Numbered from the stretch's first letter, positions 1 to 9,166 are shown. The stretch: DNA of 64,000 bases from an uncultured Muribaculaceae bacterium (GCA_934675575.1 CAKUQQ010000008.1:87093-151092), one strand, 5' to 3'. Notes: generated by a model not told the origin, from the sequence alone. Translations and numbers: made by a program.

Positions 1-201
1 CATGATGTTGCACCAGTAGCCCCACGACTTGGCTATGCGCGTGGTGTTGTAGCGAATGCGCGAAGTCTGCACACCCACAGCCTCAAGTGTGGCTGCGTAT
101 TCTGCAAGAAACACAGTCTTTTCTTTTAGGTCGTTGTGAATGTTGTCGGCGTTGCTGCTGCTTTGTGTGTGAACATTTTTTTCCAACGAAATATCTGCCA
201 T
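1..201 (-). CDS. Threonine/serine exporter (ThrE-like) family protein, N-terminal part only
   Basis: Reading on the minus strand from an ATG at 199-201, an open frame runs off the left window edge, so only 67 N-terminal residues are seen. They contain a helix of the form FLAEYAATLEAVGVQTSRI followed by an IAKSWGYW segment. This resembles the N-terminal cytoplasmic part of ThrE/DUF1212 exporters, where a conserved pattern (long helix, Gly-x-x-Thr-x-Arg, then Ala-x-x-x-Gly-Tyr) precedes the membrane domain. No membrane segment is inside the window, so transport function is inferred from this short match only. The gene points away from the rest of the window. Confidence 0.5.
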   Translation of the reverse strand, partial: MADISLEKNVHTQSSSNADNIHNDLKEKTVFLAEYAATLEAVGVQTSRIRYNTTRIAKSWGYWCNIM

Positions 202-391
202 AAGTTTTTTCTTGTTAACTAATGAATTTGAATCTATAAGTTCCCCTAAACGTTTATACTTTTATTTTGGTTTTGCAAAATTACTGAAAAATCAATGAAC
301 GAGCTAAATAACCATTCAAAAAACTGACTTTTCTACCTGAGTGCAGTTTTGCGGGGGCATAAAGCGATGCGCGTTTGCCGGGAAACGTGGG

Positions 392-550
392 TCATTTGTT
401 GTTGTCCGGTTGCTGCTGCTGCTTTTGCTGCTCAAGTTTTTTGCGGTAGGCCACAAGATAGCGGTGCATGCGTTTTTTGCGCTCTTTCTCCTTTTTGGCT
501 TTTTGAGCCTCAAACTCAAGCTGGTGATTTTCAACGTAGTTATCAGCCAT
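392..550 (-). CDS. Small basic, Lys/Gln-rich protein of unknown function
   Basis: A 52-residue frame begins with MADNYVENH and continues as a strongly charged helix full of Lys, Glu and Arg, ending in a Gln run and DNNK. It starts 14 bp after the stop of recR on the same strand, so the two are probably co-transcribed. Very short proteins beginning MADNY are, as I recall, common next to core genes in Bacteroidales and are often given empty or misleading names. No catalytic motif, signal peptide or membrane segment is present. Coding is supported by the tight spacing and the plausible composition; function is unknown. Confidence 0.55.
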   Translation of the reverse strand: MADNYVENHQLEFEAQKAKKEKERKKRMHRYLVAYRKKLEQQKQQQQPDNNK

Positions 551-564
551 AAAAAGTGATGTTA

Positions 565-1197
565 TTATTGGTTTTTAGCGAAAGTGTCGCTGAACAGGGT
601 TCGGTTTTGAATGCTGCGTCCGAGGGTTATCTCGTCGGTGTATTCGATTTCGTTGCCCACGCTCACACCGCGTGCCAGCATGGTGATTTTTACATCGGGA
701 TAGGGTGCGAGGCGTCGGAAAATGTAGAAATTGGTGGTGTCGCCCTCCATAGTGGCACTAAGAGCGAGAATCACCTCTTTCACGTCGCCTTGCTTCACGC
801 GTTGCTCAAGACTGTCGATCTCTATGTCGGCTGGGCCAATGCCGTCCATTGGCGAAATGAGTCCACCAAGCACATGGTAGAGGCCATGGTGAGCGTGGGT
901 ATTCTCTATGCTCATCACGTCTTTCACATTCTCTACCACGCACACCACCGACTTGTCGCGCGATGGATTGGAGCAGATGGGGCACACTTCGCTCTCGCTT
1001 ATGTTGTGGCACACCTTGCAGTAGGTGATGCCTTGGCGCAGCTTGATGATTGACTCGCCAAACTGCACTGCCTCGGTTTCGTTTTGCTTGAGCAGATGCA
1101 GCACAAGACGCAGGGCGGTTTTGCGCCCTATGCCTGGCAGTTTTGCAAATTCGTTTACTGCATTTTCAAGAAGAGATGAAGCAAATTCCTGTTCCAT
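565..1197 (-). CDS. recR: Recombination mediator protein RecR
   Basis: RecR works with RecO (and RecF) to load RecA on gapped DNA. The 210-residue product has the family layout: a helix-hairpin-helix ([12 protein letters not shown], residues ~20-31), a four-cysteine zinc finger (Cys60, Cys63, Cys72, Cys75 in CKVC...CPIC) and a Toprim domain ([15 protein letters not shown] onward). Length is close to the usual ~200 residues. The ATG at 1195-1197 is preferred over an in-frame TTG four codons earlier, because the protein starts properly at MEQEF and the promoter box lies just upstream. A small basic protein gene follows 14 bp downstream. Confidence 0.95.
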   Translation of the reverse strand: MEQEFASSLLENAVNEFAKLPGIGRKTALRLVLHLLKQNETEAVQFGESIIKLRQGITYCKVCHNISESEVCPICSNPSRDKSVVCVVENVKDVMSIENTHAHHGLYHVLGGLISPMDGIGPADIEIDSLEQRVKQGDVKEVILALSATMEGDTTNFYIFRRLAPYPDVKITMLARGVSVGNEIEYTDEITLGRSIQNRTLFSDTFAKNQ

Positions 1198-1206
1198 AAT
1201 CGCCTG

Positions 1207-1238
1207 CAAAGATAATGAAAAAAGCAGGAATGGGGCAA
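1207..1238 (-). promoter_or_regulatory. Bacteroidetes-type promoter of recR
   Basis: On the minus strand a TATCTTTG box (1207-1214) is preceded by a TTG about 21 bp upstream. The box ends only 9 bp before the recR ATG, so the transcript would have almost no leader. Confidence 0.6.
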
Positions 1239-1340
1239 TGTTTTGGCGGCATGATGAGCAAATGTGACGTGGGTGTGTGATAGGGCTTGAAAAGGCGTTG
1301 GTGGATTAGTAAAAATTAAATGTTATATGACGCATTAAAG

Positions 1341-1371
1341 TTTGACTTGTTGAGTAAATTTTTTAATTTTG
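1341..1371 (+). promoter_or_regulatory. Promoter of mdh
   Basis: TTTG at 1341-1344 and TAATTTTG at 1364-1371 are separated by 19 bp, matching the Bacteroidetes sigma-ABfr consensus. About 50 nt of AT-rich leader follow before the ATG of mdh. Confidence 0.75.
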
Positions 1372-1426
1372 CAGAAAATAAGGAAACGTAAATTCAATCA
1401 ATTAATTTTTTAAAAGATTTCAAATC

Positions 1427-2440
1427 ATGGGATATTTAACAGATGAGAAATTGGTCATTGTCGGTGCTGCCGGCATGATTGGTTCTAACATGGTGCAAAC
1501 TGCACTTATGTTGAAGTTGACTTCAAACATTTGCCTGTATGATGTGTTCTCAGCCGAAGGTGTTGCTAAGGAAATGCGTCAATGTGGATTTGACGATGCC
1601 AACATCGTTTCTACTACAGACCCAGCAGTTGCATTCAAAGATGCAAAATACATCATTTCTTCAGGTGGTGCTCCTCGCAAAGAGGGCATGACTCGCGAAG
1701 ACCTCTTGGCTGGCAACTCTAAGGCTGCTCAAGAACTTGGCGACAACATCAAGAAATATTGCCCAGATGCAAAATTCTGCGTTGTTATCTTCAACCCAGC
1801 CGACATTACAGGTTTGGTGACACTCGTTCACTCTGGTTTGAAGCCAAATCAGGTTGCCACTCTTGCAGCTCTCGACTCTACTCGTCTGAAAGAGGCTTTG
1901 TCGCTTCACTTTGGTGTTAGCCAAACTGAGGTTAAGAACGCTTACACATACGGTGGCCACGGCGAGAAGATGGCTGTGTTTGCTTCTCCAACAACTGTTG
2001 CTGGCGTTAAGCTCCTCGACATCATCAACGGTGGTGCAAAGGTTAACGGCAAAGGCTTGAGCAAGGAAGAATGGGCTGAGATGCAGAAAGAGGTTACCCA
2101 AGGTGGTGCCAAGATTATCGAATTGCGTCGTCGCTCTTCATTCCAAAGCCCTGCATATCTTGCAGTGAAGATGATTGAAGCTGCTATGGGCGGTGAGGAG
2201 TTCTACTATCCAGCTGGAACTTATGCTGACACTGCACGCTACAACCACGTTATGATGGCTATGCCAACCCGCATCACAAGCGATGGCGTTTACACTAAGC
2301 CAGTGATGGGTACTGAAGAAGAAGTTGCCGCTCTCGACAAGAGCTATGAGCATCTTGCCGGCTTGCGCGACCAAGTGATTGGCATGGGTGCACTTCCTCC
2401 AGTTGCAGAGTGGAGCAAGCTTAATCCAAACTTGAAATAA
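1427..2440 (+). CDS. mdh: Malate dehydrogenase
   Basis: NAD-dependent interconversion of malate and oxaloacetate; in Bacteroidales it serves the reductive branch from oxaloacetate to fumarate and succinate. The 337-residue protein has a Rossmann glycine motif (VGAAGMIGSN, residues 12-21), an arginine-containing active-site loop (GGAPRKEGMTRED), the LDSTRL segment (Asp150, Arg153) and the catalytic histidine in YGGHGEK (His178). Length fits the LDH/MDH superfamily. It stands alone, with its own promoter and a strong terminator. Codon choice differs slightly from neighbours (more regular, T/A-ending), as expected for a highly expressed gene. Confidence 0.95.
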   Translation: MGYLTDEKLVIVGAAGMIGSNMVQTALMLKLTSNICLYDVFSAEGVAKEMRQCGFDDANIVSTTDPAVAFKDAKYIISSGGAPRKEGMTREDLLAGNSKAAQELGDNIKKYCPDAKFCVVIFNPADITGLVTLVHSGLKPNQVATLAALDSTRLKEALSLHFGVSQTEVKNAYTYGGHGEKMAVFASPTTVAGVKLLDIINGGAKVNGKGLSKEEWAEMQKEVTQGGAKIIELRRRSSFQSPAYLAVKMIEAAMGGEEFYYPAGTYADTARYNHVMMAMPTRITSDGVYTKPVMGTEEEVAALDKSYEHLAGLRDQVIGMGALPPVAEWSKLNPNLK

Positions 2441-2473
2441 GCATAAGAAATAAAATTACTGAGTTTAAGATAG

Positions 2474-2508
2474 ACGAGCAGCAACGTGAGTTGCCGCTCG
2501 TTTTTTTT
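2474..2508 (+). terminator. Rho-independent terminator of mdh
   Basis: A 12-bp stem with one mismatch (ACGAGCAGCAAC against GTTGCCGCTCGT) and a GTGA loop is followed by eight T. Confidence 0.9.
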
Positions 2509-2517
2509 GCGCGTTCT

Positions 2518-2551
2518 TTTGCCGGTGAACAGTCAAAAAGGCGTAACTTTG
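2518..2551 (+). promoter_or_regulatory. Promoter of ysxC
   Basis: TAACTTTG at 2544-2551 with an upstream TTTG at 2518-2521 (22-bp spacing, slightly long). Confidence 0.55.
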
Positions 2552-2601
2552 TAAAACTGCGGAAATTATAGCAGAAAACTATAAATAAAAAGAAAATTGA
2601 C

Positions 2602-3207
2602 ATGATAATCAAGACAGCGGAATACGTAATCAGCAACAGCGATGTTAGGCAATGCCCCGACGGCAATTTGCCGGAGTATGCCTTCATAGGCAGGTCGAAT
2701 GTGGGCAAATCCTCACTCATCAACATGCTTACTGGGCGAAAAGGTTTGGCAAAAACATCGTCGATGCCTGGAAAGACCTTGCTTATCAATCATTTTCTCA
2801 TCAATGGCTCGTGGTATATAGTGGACCTTCCGGGTTATGGCTATGCCAAGCGAGGCAAGGACATGCGCGACAAGTTGCGCCGCATGATAGAGGGCTATGT
2901 GGGGCAGCGCGAGCAGATGACCAACCTGTTTGTGCTGATTGACAGCCGCCACGCTCCGCAGAAGATAGACCTTGAGTTTATGCAGTGGCTTGGCGAGAAT
3001 GGTGTGCCGTTTAGCATTGTGTTCACCAAAATGGACAAAATAGGCAAGGTGGTTGGCATGAAAAATGTGGAGGCCTACAAGAAAATATTGCAGCAAAGTT
3101 GGGAAGAGTTGCCGCCAGTGTTTTTAACGTCGAGCGAGGACAAGCGTGGCCGTGATGAGCTTCTCGACTACATAGGTACTGTGAACAAGTCGTTGAAAAA
3201 CACGTGA
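2602..3207 (+). CDS. ysxC: Ribosome biogenesis GTP-binding protein YsxC/YihA (EngB)
   Basis: EngB-family GTPases assist late assembly of the large ribosomal subunit. The 201-residue protein shows the G motifs: Walker [10 protein letters not shown] (30-38), a switch I threonine in the SSMPGKT segment (~53-59), DLPG (75-78, inside the family-typical DLPGYGYA) and TKMD (142-145). Length matches the family (~200 residues). It follows mdh after a terminator and has its own promoter box, so it is likely a single-gene unit; the next gene, a TonB-dependent receptor, is unrelated. Confidence 0.95.
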   Translation: MIIKTAEYVISNSDVRQCPDGNLPEYAFIGRSNVGKSSLINMLTGRKGLAKTSSMPGKTLLINHFLINGSWYIVDLPGYGYAKRGKDMRDKLRRMIEGYVGQREQMTNLFVLIDSRHAPQKIDLEFMQWLGENGVPFSIVFTKMDKIGKVVGMKNVEAYKKILQQSWEELPPVFLTSSEDKRGRDELLDYIGTVNKSLKNT

Positions 3208-3330
3208 TTTGATTGCTGGTGCAACGCTCTGTGGCATGGTTTTGCACGGCTAAAAGTGGCGTTGCGCATAATTAAAGCCGTTTTTTGCCGTTAATATAGA
3301 GTATATATGCAAGAAATTTGAGCTAAGTTA

Positions 3331-5745
3331 ATGCAAATGAAGATATATCACAGAACGGCAGTGGCGGTGTGGCTGATGATGGCTTGCTTGCAGGCCGTGG
3401 CCAATGTGACCGTCACCGGAAAAGTGACTGATGAGAAAGGCAACCCAATAGAGTTTGCCACAGTGCGCCTGCAAGGCAGCACACTCGGTGTGAATACCGA
3501 TTTGCAAGGCAAATATGAATTGACTTTTGAGGAACGTGACACGGCGATGGTGGTGTTCTCGTGCCTTGGCTATTCAGAGGTTAAGAGGCAGCTTATAAAG
3601 CCCACAGGTGTGGTGACGCTCAATCCCAAGCTCTATAAAAAAGACGTTGTGCTAAAAGAGGTGGAGGTGACTGACTTCAAAAAGCAGACGAACCAAATGC
3701 AAGCACTCGACCCTCACACCACGAGGCTCGCCCCCGATGCCTCTGGCGGCAGCATAGAGTCGGTGCTCACCACAATGGCTGGCGTTAGCTCAAAGAATGA
3801 GCTCAGCACGCAATATATGGTGCGTGGTGGCAGCTATGACGAAAACAGCGTGTATATCAACGGAATTGAAATCTACCGTCCGCAGCTCATCACGTCTGGT
3901 CAACAAGAGGGCTTGAGCATAATAAACCCAGACTTGGTTAGCTCGGTGAATTTCTCAACTGGAGGATTTAATGCCGAATACGGCGATAAAATGTCGTCGG
4001 TGCTCGACATCACCTACAAGGAGTCAAAGTCGTTTGAGGGAGCTGTTTCGGCAAGTTTGCAGGGTGGCAGCCTATCGCTTGGCCAGAGCAGCAAGAAATT
4101 CTCACAGTTGCACGGTGTGCGCTACAAGCGCAACTCCTCGCTGCTTGGCTCGCTTGAGTCGAAAGGCGAATACGACCCTCAATATTTAGACTATCAGACC
4201 ATACTCTCATTTAAGCCAAGTCAAAAATTCAAGATGTCGTTTCTGGGCAACGTGTCGGTCAATGACTATCGCTTCACACCAGAAAACCGCGAGACGAGTT
4301 TCGGAACATCTACCGACGCCAAGAAATTTCTTGTTTATTTTGACGGTCACGAAAAAGATAAATTTCAGACCTATTTTGGTGCGCTGTCACTCAACTATAG
4401 GCTGAACAAGAGCGTTGACTTCACACTGCTTGGCTCTGGTTACCAGACAAATGAGCTTGTGGCCTATGACATACACGGAGAATACTGGCTTGATGAGGCC
4501 GGCACCAGCGGAAGCGGAGGCTCGTCGGTGGGCGGTGAGCTTGGTGTGGGCAAATATCACGAGCACGCGCGCAACCGCTTGAAGATAGGGGTGTATGACT
4601 TGGCCCTAAAAGGTAACGTGTCGCTTAACCACAACAACATAAGCTACGGCGTGGCATTTAAGCGCGAGAGCATCTACGACCGCTCGCGCGAGTGGCAGTG
4701 GCGCGACTCTGCCGGTTACTCGCTGCCACACTTGCCAGGCGAAGTGAATGTGATTTACAGCCAGACATCGCGGCACGACCTCAACACCACACGCATTGAG
4801 GGATATGTGCAGGACACTTATCGCCTTGTCACTGGGGCAGGACTAATGGTGTTTAATGGTGGCATAAGACTGTCGCACTGGGATTTCAACAAAGAAACGC
4901 TTTTTTCGCCACGCTTCAGTCTTGGATTTCTGCCGGAGCGAAACAGCCGCCTGTCGCTGCGACTGGCAGGAGGATTGTATTACCAAGCGCCGTTTTACAA
5001 AGAATATCGTGTGGAAAAGAAAGATGATGCCGGCAACAGCTACATCGACCTCAACAAGGACATAAAATCGCAAAAAAGTGTGCATTTCATTCTTGGCGGT
5101 GATTACACATTCCGCACAATGAGCCGTCCGTTTAAGTTCACCACCGAGATTTATTATAAGCGTTTGAGCGACCTCATACCATACGAAATCGACAACTTGA
5201 AACTTGTGTATTCTGGCATTAACGAGTCAAACGGATATATAGGCGGAGTGGATTTCAAGTTATTCGGGCAGTTTGTAGAAGGCACCGACTCGTGGCTTAG
5301 TTTCTCGCTCATGAAGACTCAAGAAACGTTGAATGGTGTGAAGGTGCCGCGACCCACCGACCAGCGTTACAGCGTGGCATTGTTTTTCACCGACTATTTT
5401 CCGAATAATCCGCGCATCAAGTTCAGTCTGCGTGGCATATTGTCTGACGGTCTGCCCACCACATCACCCCGCATGACACGCGCACAAAAATATTTCCGTC
5501 AACCAGCCTATAAGCGTGTTGACATAGGCGTGTCGTATGCTTTGGTAGATGAAAATCACAAGCCGGCGAGCGGCTTGTTGAGCCATTTCAAGGACATTTG
5601 GCTGGGTGTTGACGTGTTCAACCTGTTTGACATATCAAACGTGAGCAGCTATTACTGGATAACTGACGTTAACAACATTCAGTATGCCGTGCCAAACTAT
5701 TTGACACGCCGCCAAATCAACGCCAGACTGTCAATTTCATTCTAA
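3331..5745 (+). CDS. TonB-dependent receptor with carboxypeptidase-regulatory-like N-terminal domain
   Basis: Outer-membrane active transporter; substrate not determinable. The 804-residue protein has a signal peptide (hydrophobic stretch ending ...QAVAN), a CarboxypepD_reg-like Ig-fold domain (VTVTGKVTDEKGNPIEFATVRL, residues ~25-110), a plug domain (YMVRGGSYDENSVYINGIEIY... up to GGFNAEYGDKMSSVLDI), then a long beta-barrel ending in ...ARLSISF with the expected terminal aromatic residue. There is no SusD partner next door, so it is not a classical SusCD pair; shape and length fit the smaller receptors of Bacteroidetes (siderophore, vitamin or peptide import). It begins 123 bp after ysxC. 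Confidence 0.9.
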   Translation: MQMKIYHRTAVAVWLMMACLQAVANVTVTGKVTDEKGNPIEFATVRLQGSTLGVNTDLQGKYELTFEERDTAMVVFSCLGYSEVKRQLIKPTGVVTLNPKLYKKDVVLKEVEVTDFKKQTNQMQALDPHTTRLAPDASGGSIESVLTTMAGVSSKNELSTQYMVRGGSYDENSVYINGIEIYRPQLITSGQQEGLSIINPDLVSSVNFSTGGFNAEYGDKMSSVLDITYKESKSFEGAVSASLQGGSLSLGQSSKKFSQLHGVRYKRNSSLLGSLESKGEYDPQYLDYQTILSFKPSQKFKMSFLGNVSVNDYRFTPENRETSFGTSTDAKKFLVYFDGHEKDKFQTYFGALSLNYRLNKSVDFTLLGSGYQTNELVAYDIHGEYWLDEAGTSGSGGSSVGGELGVGKYHEHARNRLKIGVYDLALKGNVSLNHNNISYGVAFKRESIYDRSREWQWRDSAGYSLPHLPGEVNVIYSQTSRHDLNTTRIEGYVQDTYRLVTGAGLMVFNGGIRLSHWDFNKETLFSPRFSLGFLPERNSRLSLRLAGGLYYQAPFYKEYRVEKKDDAGNSYIDLNKDIKSQKSVHFILGGDYTFRTMSRPFKFTTEIYYKRLSDLIPYEIDNLKLVYSGINESNGYIGGVDFKLFGQFVEGTDSWLSFSLMKTQETLNGVKVPRPTDQRYSVALFFTDYFPNNPRIKFSLRGILSDGLPTTSPRMTRAQKYFRQPAYKRVDIGVSYALVDENHKPASGLLSHFKDIWLGVDVFNLFDISNVSSYYWITDVNNIQYAVPNYLTRRQINARLSISF

Positions 5746-5751
5746 TATATG

Positions 5752-5950
5752 TTAGTTGTGTGTTAGCCCAACGGCATGATACACGTCGATTACTGCAGTG
5801 TTCACGGTGTAGCAGCCAAGTATGTCCACACTGTCGTTAATGTTGCTGAACACATTCACGAGGTCGGCAAACCTGTATTGTTGTTAAAGCCTATCCCTTT
5901 GGCAACACAAGCTTTCAATGCATTAATGTGGCCCGCGGCTTGAAAACCAC
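5752..5950 (-). pseudogene. Decayed 3' end of a TolC/OprM-like outer-membrane efflux protein
   Basis: Minus-strand translation gives GFQAAGHINALKACVAK in one frame and, after a one-base shift near 5880, RFADLVNVFSN...ending VIDVYHAVGLTHN before a stop at 5752-5754. The second piece resembles the last helix of TolC/OprM-type efflux channels, which ends in a pattern like NLYKALGG. No 5' part is present. I read it as a frameshifted remnant of an RND-type outer-membrane component. The homology is by eye only. Confidence 0.35.
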
Positions 5951-5970
5951 GCAGAAAAATTATAAATTTG
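5939..5970 (+). promoter_or_regulatory. Promoter of the propeller glycosidase gene
   Basis: CTTG at 5939-5942 and TAAATTTG at 5963-5970, spaced 20 bp; the start codon follows 34 bp after the box. Confidence 0.6.
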
Positions 5971-6004
5971 CTTTGCAAAACAAAAAACAAAAACTGAACA
6001 ACAA

Positions 6005-7717
6005 ATGAAAGTTAATAACAAAATTGCTGCTACTTTGTGTGCAGTTGCCTTGTGCGGAAGTGCTTTGACAGCTGTGGCACAGACAGAGCAGCCTGGTTTG
6101 AAATCGATTACTGCCGGTGACGGCTGGACTGTGTATGATGGCGGTGTGTATCGCTATGGGCCGTCAATGATTATAAATGCCGACGGCTCCATGGACGCCT
6201 ACTTCGCTGCTCCCGGTGCCAACTACACCAAGGCCGACTTGGATTATGGGACATACACAACCGATGTGTCGAAGTCGCCCACGAGTTATTATTTGGCCGA
6301 CATTGGCGTGGCTGCACAGATGATAAGTTCTGACACACCATTCTATGCTATAGCAATCAACACGTTTAATGAGAAATCATACGGTCACGATGCACTGAAC
6401 GTGAAGGTGTATAAGTGGAACAATGACTACGCCACCACAGTGAGCGGCTCGCCAATGTATAATAAGAACTACACCTCAGTGAAAAACGATGGCTGGGTGT
6501 ATGCTTACTGCAACTTGGCTGCCGAAAACAATAAGGAAAGCATGTTTCCTGCTGGCAAATATCTGTGGGTGGTGACCTCAGAAAGCACATCGTTGGGCTT
6601 GTGGTATGGCCACAAGTCTGGTTATCTGGAAACCACGAGCTTTGCGGACCAGGCAGAAACCGACAAGGTGTGGGTGTCGAGAGTGTGCTATACCTCCAGC
6701 CAAGTCAGCCCTGTGGTGATGGGCAGCTATTGGGACCAGTTGGCCTACAGACACAGCGACGACGGCGGCAAGACCTATGGTCTTGAAAGCATGACGGTGA
6801 AACCGACATATGGTAGCCGCGACGCATACTCGTGTTGTGACCCAGGCGTGTGCCGCTGGGGCGGATATTACTATATAGGCTATACCTCCACGGAGAATTC
6901 TGGCGGCATAGACAACCACGTGTATATGGCCCGCAGCAAGAATCCCAATGGCCCGTGGGAGAAGTGGAATGGCACAGGGTGGGGCGGAAGCAATCCGCAG
7001 CCTGTTATAGAATACACCGGTGACCATACCAAGTGGGGTGCAGGAGAGCCGAGTATGGTGGTTGTGGGCAACACAGTGTATCTCTACTACACCTGGGACG
7101 ACAACAACCTGCACTGTACAAAACTCTCAACAGCTCCTGCCGACGACCCCAACTGGCCTGCAAAACTTGAGAGCAAGGGCGTGGTGATAAACAAAAACCG
7201 AATCAGTGGTTCTGACTCGGGCGACTTTAAGTATGTGGACGCCATAAAGAAATTTATCTGCGTGTTCACGGCAAGCCGCATGACAAACGATTCGTATATG
7301 CTTGTGTATGAGTCGGCTGACGGTGTAAACTTTACAAGTGTGGGCCAGGTGCAAGGCATAGCCAAGAAAGGCATACACAACTGTGGCATAAGCGGTGACG
7401 AGCGTGGACATATCGACGTGACCAAAAATAATGTGATTGCTTATGCCTGGGGCGTTGACAGTTGGGCTTCGTGGCAAACGTTTATGCAGCCAATAACACT
7501 GGACTATGTGGCGGCTGCAGTTGACGACATATCTGCTGACAGCAAACTCAACGTGCGTGTGGAAGGAAACAGCATAGTGATTGACGGAGATGAGGCTGCC
7601 ACGGTGTTCAATCTGCAAGGACAAGTGATTGGCACTGGCGTTGGGCGAGTGGCTGTGGCTCCAGGCATTTATGTGGTGAAGGCCGGCAACCGTGTGGCAA
7701 AAGTTGTGGTGCGCTAA
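6005..7717 (+). CDS. Secreted beta-propeller glycosidase-like protein with C-terminal sorting-type domain
   Basis: A 570-residue protein with a signal peptide (...ALTAVAQ) and propeller-type repeats with RYGPSMI, DGGKTYG, CDPGVCRWGGYYYIGYTS, GAGEPSMVVVGNTVYLYYT and SDSGDFKYVD. These acidic blades resemble five-bladed GH43/GH117-like glycosidases, in which Asp/Glu side chains do catalysis, so action on a plant- or host-derived glycan is likely but the substrate is unknown. The last ~70 residues (VDDISADSKL...VFNLQGQVIG...APGIYVVKAGNRVAKVVVR) form a beta-rich module like type IX secretion sorting domains. The nearby TonB receptor and sugar kinase suggest, but do not prove, carbohydrate use. Confidence 0.75.
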   Translation: MKVNNKIAATLCAVALCGSALTAVAQTEQPGLKSITAGDGWTVYDGGVYRYGPSMIINADGSMDAYFAAPGANYTKADLDYGTYTTDVSKSPTSYYLADIGVAAQMISSDTPFYAIAINTFNEKSYGHDALNVKVYKWNNDYATTVSGSPMYNKNYTSVKNDGWVYAYCNLAAENNKESMFPAGKYLWVVTSESTSLGLWYGHKSGYLETTSFADQAETDKVWVSRVCYTSSQVSPVVMGSYWDQLAYRHSDDGGKTYGLESMTVKPTYGSRDAYSCCDPGVCRWGGYYYIGYTSTENSGGIDNHVYMARSKNPNGPWEKWNGTGWGGSNPQPVIEYTGDHTKWGAGEPSMVVVGNTVYLYYTWDDNNLHCTKLSTAPADDPNWPAKLESKGVVINKNRISGSDSGDFKYVDAIKKFICVFTASRMTNDSYMLVYESADGVNFTSVGQVQGIAKKGIHNCGISGDERGHIDVTKNNVIAYAWGVDSWASWQTFMQPITLDYVAAAVDDISADSKLNVRVEGNSIVIDGDEAATVFNLQGQVIGTGVGRVAVAPGIYVVKAGNRVAKVVVR

Positions 7718-7750
7718 TCGCCCTGTAAACCTGATATAAAGATATTGCAA

Positions 7751-7782
7751 TGCCGCCGACACACATAGTGTGTGCCACGGCA
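7751..7782 (+). terminator. Hairpin after the glycosidase gene
   Basis: TGCCG and ACACACA pair with TGTGTG and CGGCA around a short loop. No T-run follows, so termination is uncertain. Confidence 0.4.
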
Positions 7783-7812
7783 TTGTCAATTAAATATAAA
7801 ACATTATATTTG
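7783..7812 (+). promoter_or_regulatory. Promoter of the ROK kinase gene
   Basis: TTG at 7783-7785, 19 bp, TATATTTG at 7805-7812; the ATG is 44 bp further on. Confidence 0.7.
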
Positions 7813-7856
7813 TAAGAGAGATTACTGAACGATTAACTTTAAAAAACATTAATAAA

Positions 7857-8825
7857 ATGGTAAAACCTTATGTAGTAGGTATCGACATCGGTGGAACTAA
7901 CACCGTGTTTGGAATTGTAGATGCTCGTGGCAACGTGATTGCAAGTGACTCAATCAAGACGGCAAAGCACGCGAATATTAACGATTATGTAGATGAACTT
8001 CATACAGAACTGAACCGCATCATCGTGGCAAACGACGCTGTGGGCAAGATTAACGGTATAGGTGTGGGCGCCCCTAATGCCAACTACTATACTGGCGTGA
8101 TAGAAAATGCCCTCAACTTGCCTTGGCATCAGCACGACATTCCGTTTGCCGACATGCTTTCAAAGCGTTTTGGCATTCCTTGCCTCATCACCAACGACGC
8201 CAATGCGGCAGCCATAGGTGAAATGACTTATGGCGCAGCACGCGGCATGAAGGACTTCATCATGATAACACTGGGCACTGGTGTGGGCAGCGGTATCGTG
8301 GTCAACGGTCAGATGGTGTATGGTCACGACGGTTTCGCCGGTGAGCTTGGCCATGTGATTGTGAAGCGTGGCAATGGCAGACTGTGCGGCTGTGGCCGTG
8401 CCGGCTGTCTGGAGGCCTATTGCTCGGCAACAGGCGTGGCGCGCACAGCTCGTGAATTTTTGGAAATCAGAAAAGACGACTCATTGCTTCGTAACTACGA
8501 CATGTCTGCCATCACGTCGAAAGATGTGTATGACTGCGCAGTGCAGGGCGACAAACTTGCCAAGGAGATTTTTGAATACACTGGCACTATTTTGGGTGAG
8601 GCTTTGGCTGACTTCACTGCATTCTCAAGCCCGGAGGCATTTGTGCTGTTTGGCGGCTTGACCAAGTCGGGCGACCTTATCATGAATCCAATTAAGGAGG
8701 CATACGAGAAAAATGTGCTGGGCTGCTACAAGGGCAAGACCAAGATTATATTGAGCGAACTCAAGGAAAGCGATGCTGCCGTGCTTGGCGCTTCGGCTCT
8801 CGGTTGGGAAGTGAAAAACTTGTAA
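7857..8825 (+). CDS. ROK-family sugar kinase (glucokinase-like)
   Basis: Phosphorylates a hexose, most likely glucose, with ATP in the cytoplasm. The 322-residue protein shows the sugar-kinase phosphate motif DIGGTNT (residues 9-15), the catalytic region TNDANAAAIGE, a second glycine-rich motif TLGTGVGSGIV, the ROK signature region with GELGH, and the zinc-binding CGCGRAGCLEAYC cluster. C-terminal FGGLTKSGD and VLGASALGW are usual for ROK kinases. Which sugar is used cannot be read from sequence; N-acetylmannosamine or fructose are alternatives. Own promoter upstream and a long hairpin downstream suggest a single-gene transcript. Confidence 0.9.
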   Translation: MVKPYVVGIDIGGTNTVFGIVDARGNVIASDSIKTAKHANINDYVDELHTELNRIIVANDAVGKINGIGVGAPNANYYTGVIENALNLPWHQHDIPFADMLSKRFGIPCLITNDANAAAIGEMTYGAARGMKDFIMITLGTGVGSGIVVNGQMVYGHDGFAGELGHVIVKRGNGRLCGCGRAGCLEAYCSATGVARTAREFLEIRKDDSLLRNYDMSAITSKDVYDCAVQGDKLAKEIFEYTGTILGEALADFTAFSSPEAFVLFGGLTKSGDLIMNPIKEAYEKNVLGCYKGKTKIILSELKESDAAVLGASALGWEVKNL

Positions 8826-8855
8826 TCAGTTATCAGGTTATAAATAATAACGCTA

Positions 8856-8897
8856 TGGAGCGGAGATGTGCCAAAGTTGCGGCATATCTCCGCTCCA
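8856..8897 (+). terminator. Long hairpin downstream of the ROK kinase
   Basis: A 17-bp stem (TGGAGCGGAGATGTGCC against GGCATATCTCCGCTCCA, one mismatch) with an 8-nt loop. No long T-run follows, so it may act as a terminator or an RNA stabiliser. Confidence 0.6.
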
Positions 8898-8992
8898 CTA
8901 TTTAGGGGTGTAGTGTGGCGCGTGTTTTTTTTTTGCGTGGGGTGGAGCGAAAAATGAGTCACCATTGCGCTTACTTTGCAGCGTAAACAATC

Positions 8993-9166
8993 ATGAAAAC
9001 CACAGAAAGCACCCATGAAACTCAGCAGTGCCATAGGAAAACGATGAAAAGCTCGGAGAGAGAGACTGCCAATGCTAAAGCAGGCAAAACTCCTCCCGGA
9101 GCTTTTTTGTTTTTTTACTTCATGCTTGTGGGTATTTTACTTTACGCTTGCGGACATTCGGCCTAA
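8993..9166 (+). CDS. Possible 57-aa single-span membrane protein, or a small RNA in the same place
   Basis: An ATG at 8993 opens 57 codons: a polar N-terminal half (KTTESTHETQQCHRK...) and a hydrophobic end (FLFFYFMLVGILLYACGHSA) that could span the membrane. A weak promoter-like TTACTTTG lies just upstream. Part of the hydrophobic stretch is encoded by a T-rich run directly after an imperfect hairpin (AGCTC...GAGCT, ~9052-9107), which is also how a small RNA terminator would look. The frame overlaps the 3' end of the convergent hydrolase gene by 30 bp. Either reading is possible; coding is unproven. Confidence 0.25.
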   Translation: MKTTESTHETQQCHRKTMKSSERETANAKAGKTPPGAFLFFYFMLVGILLYACGHSA

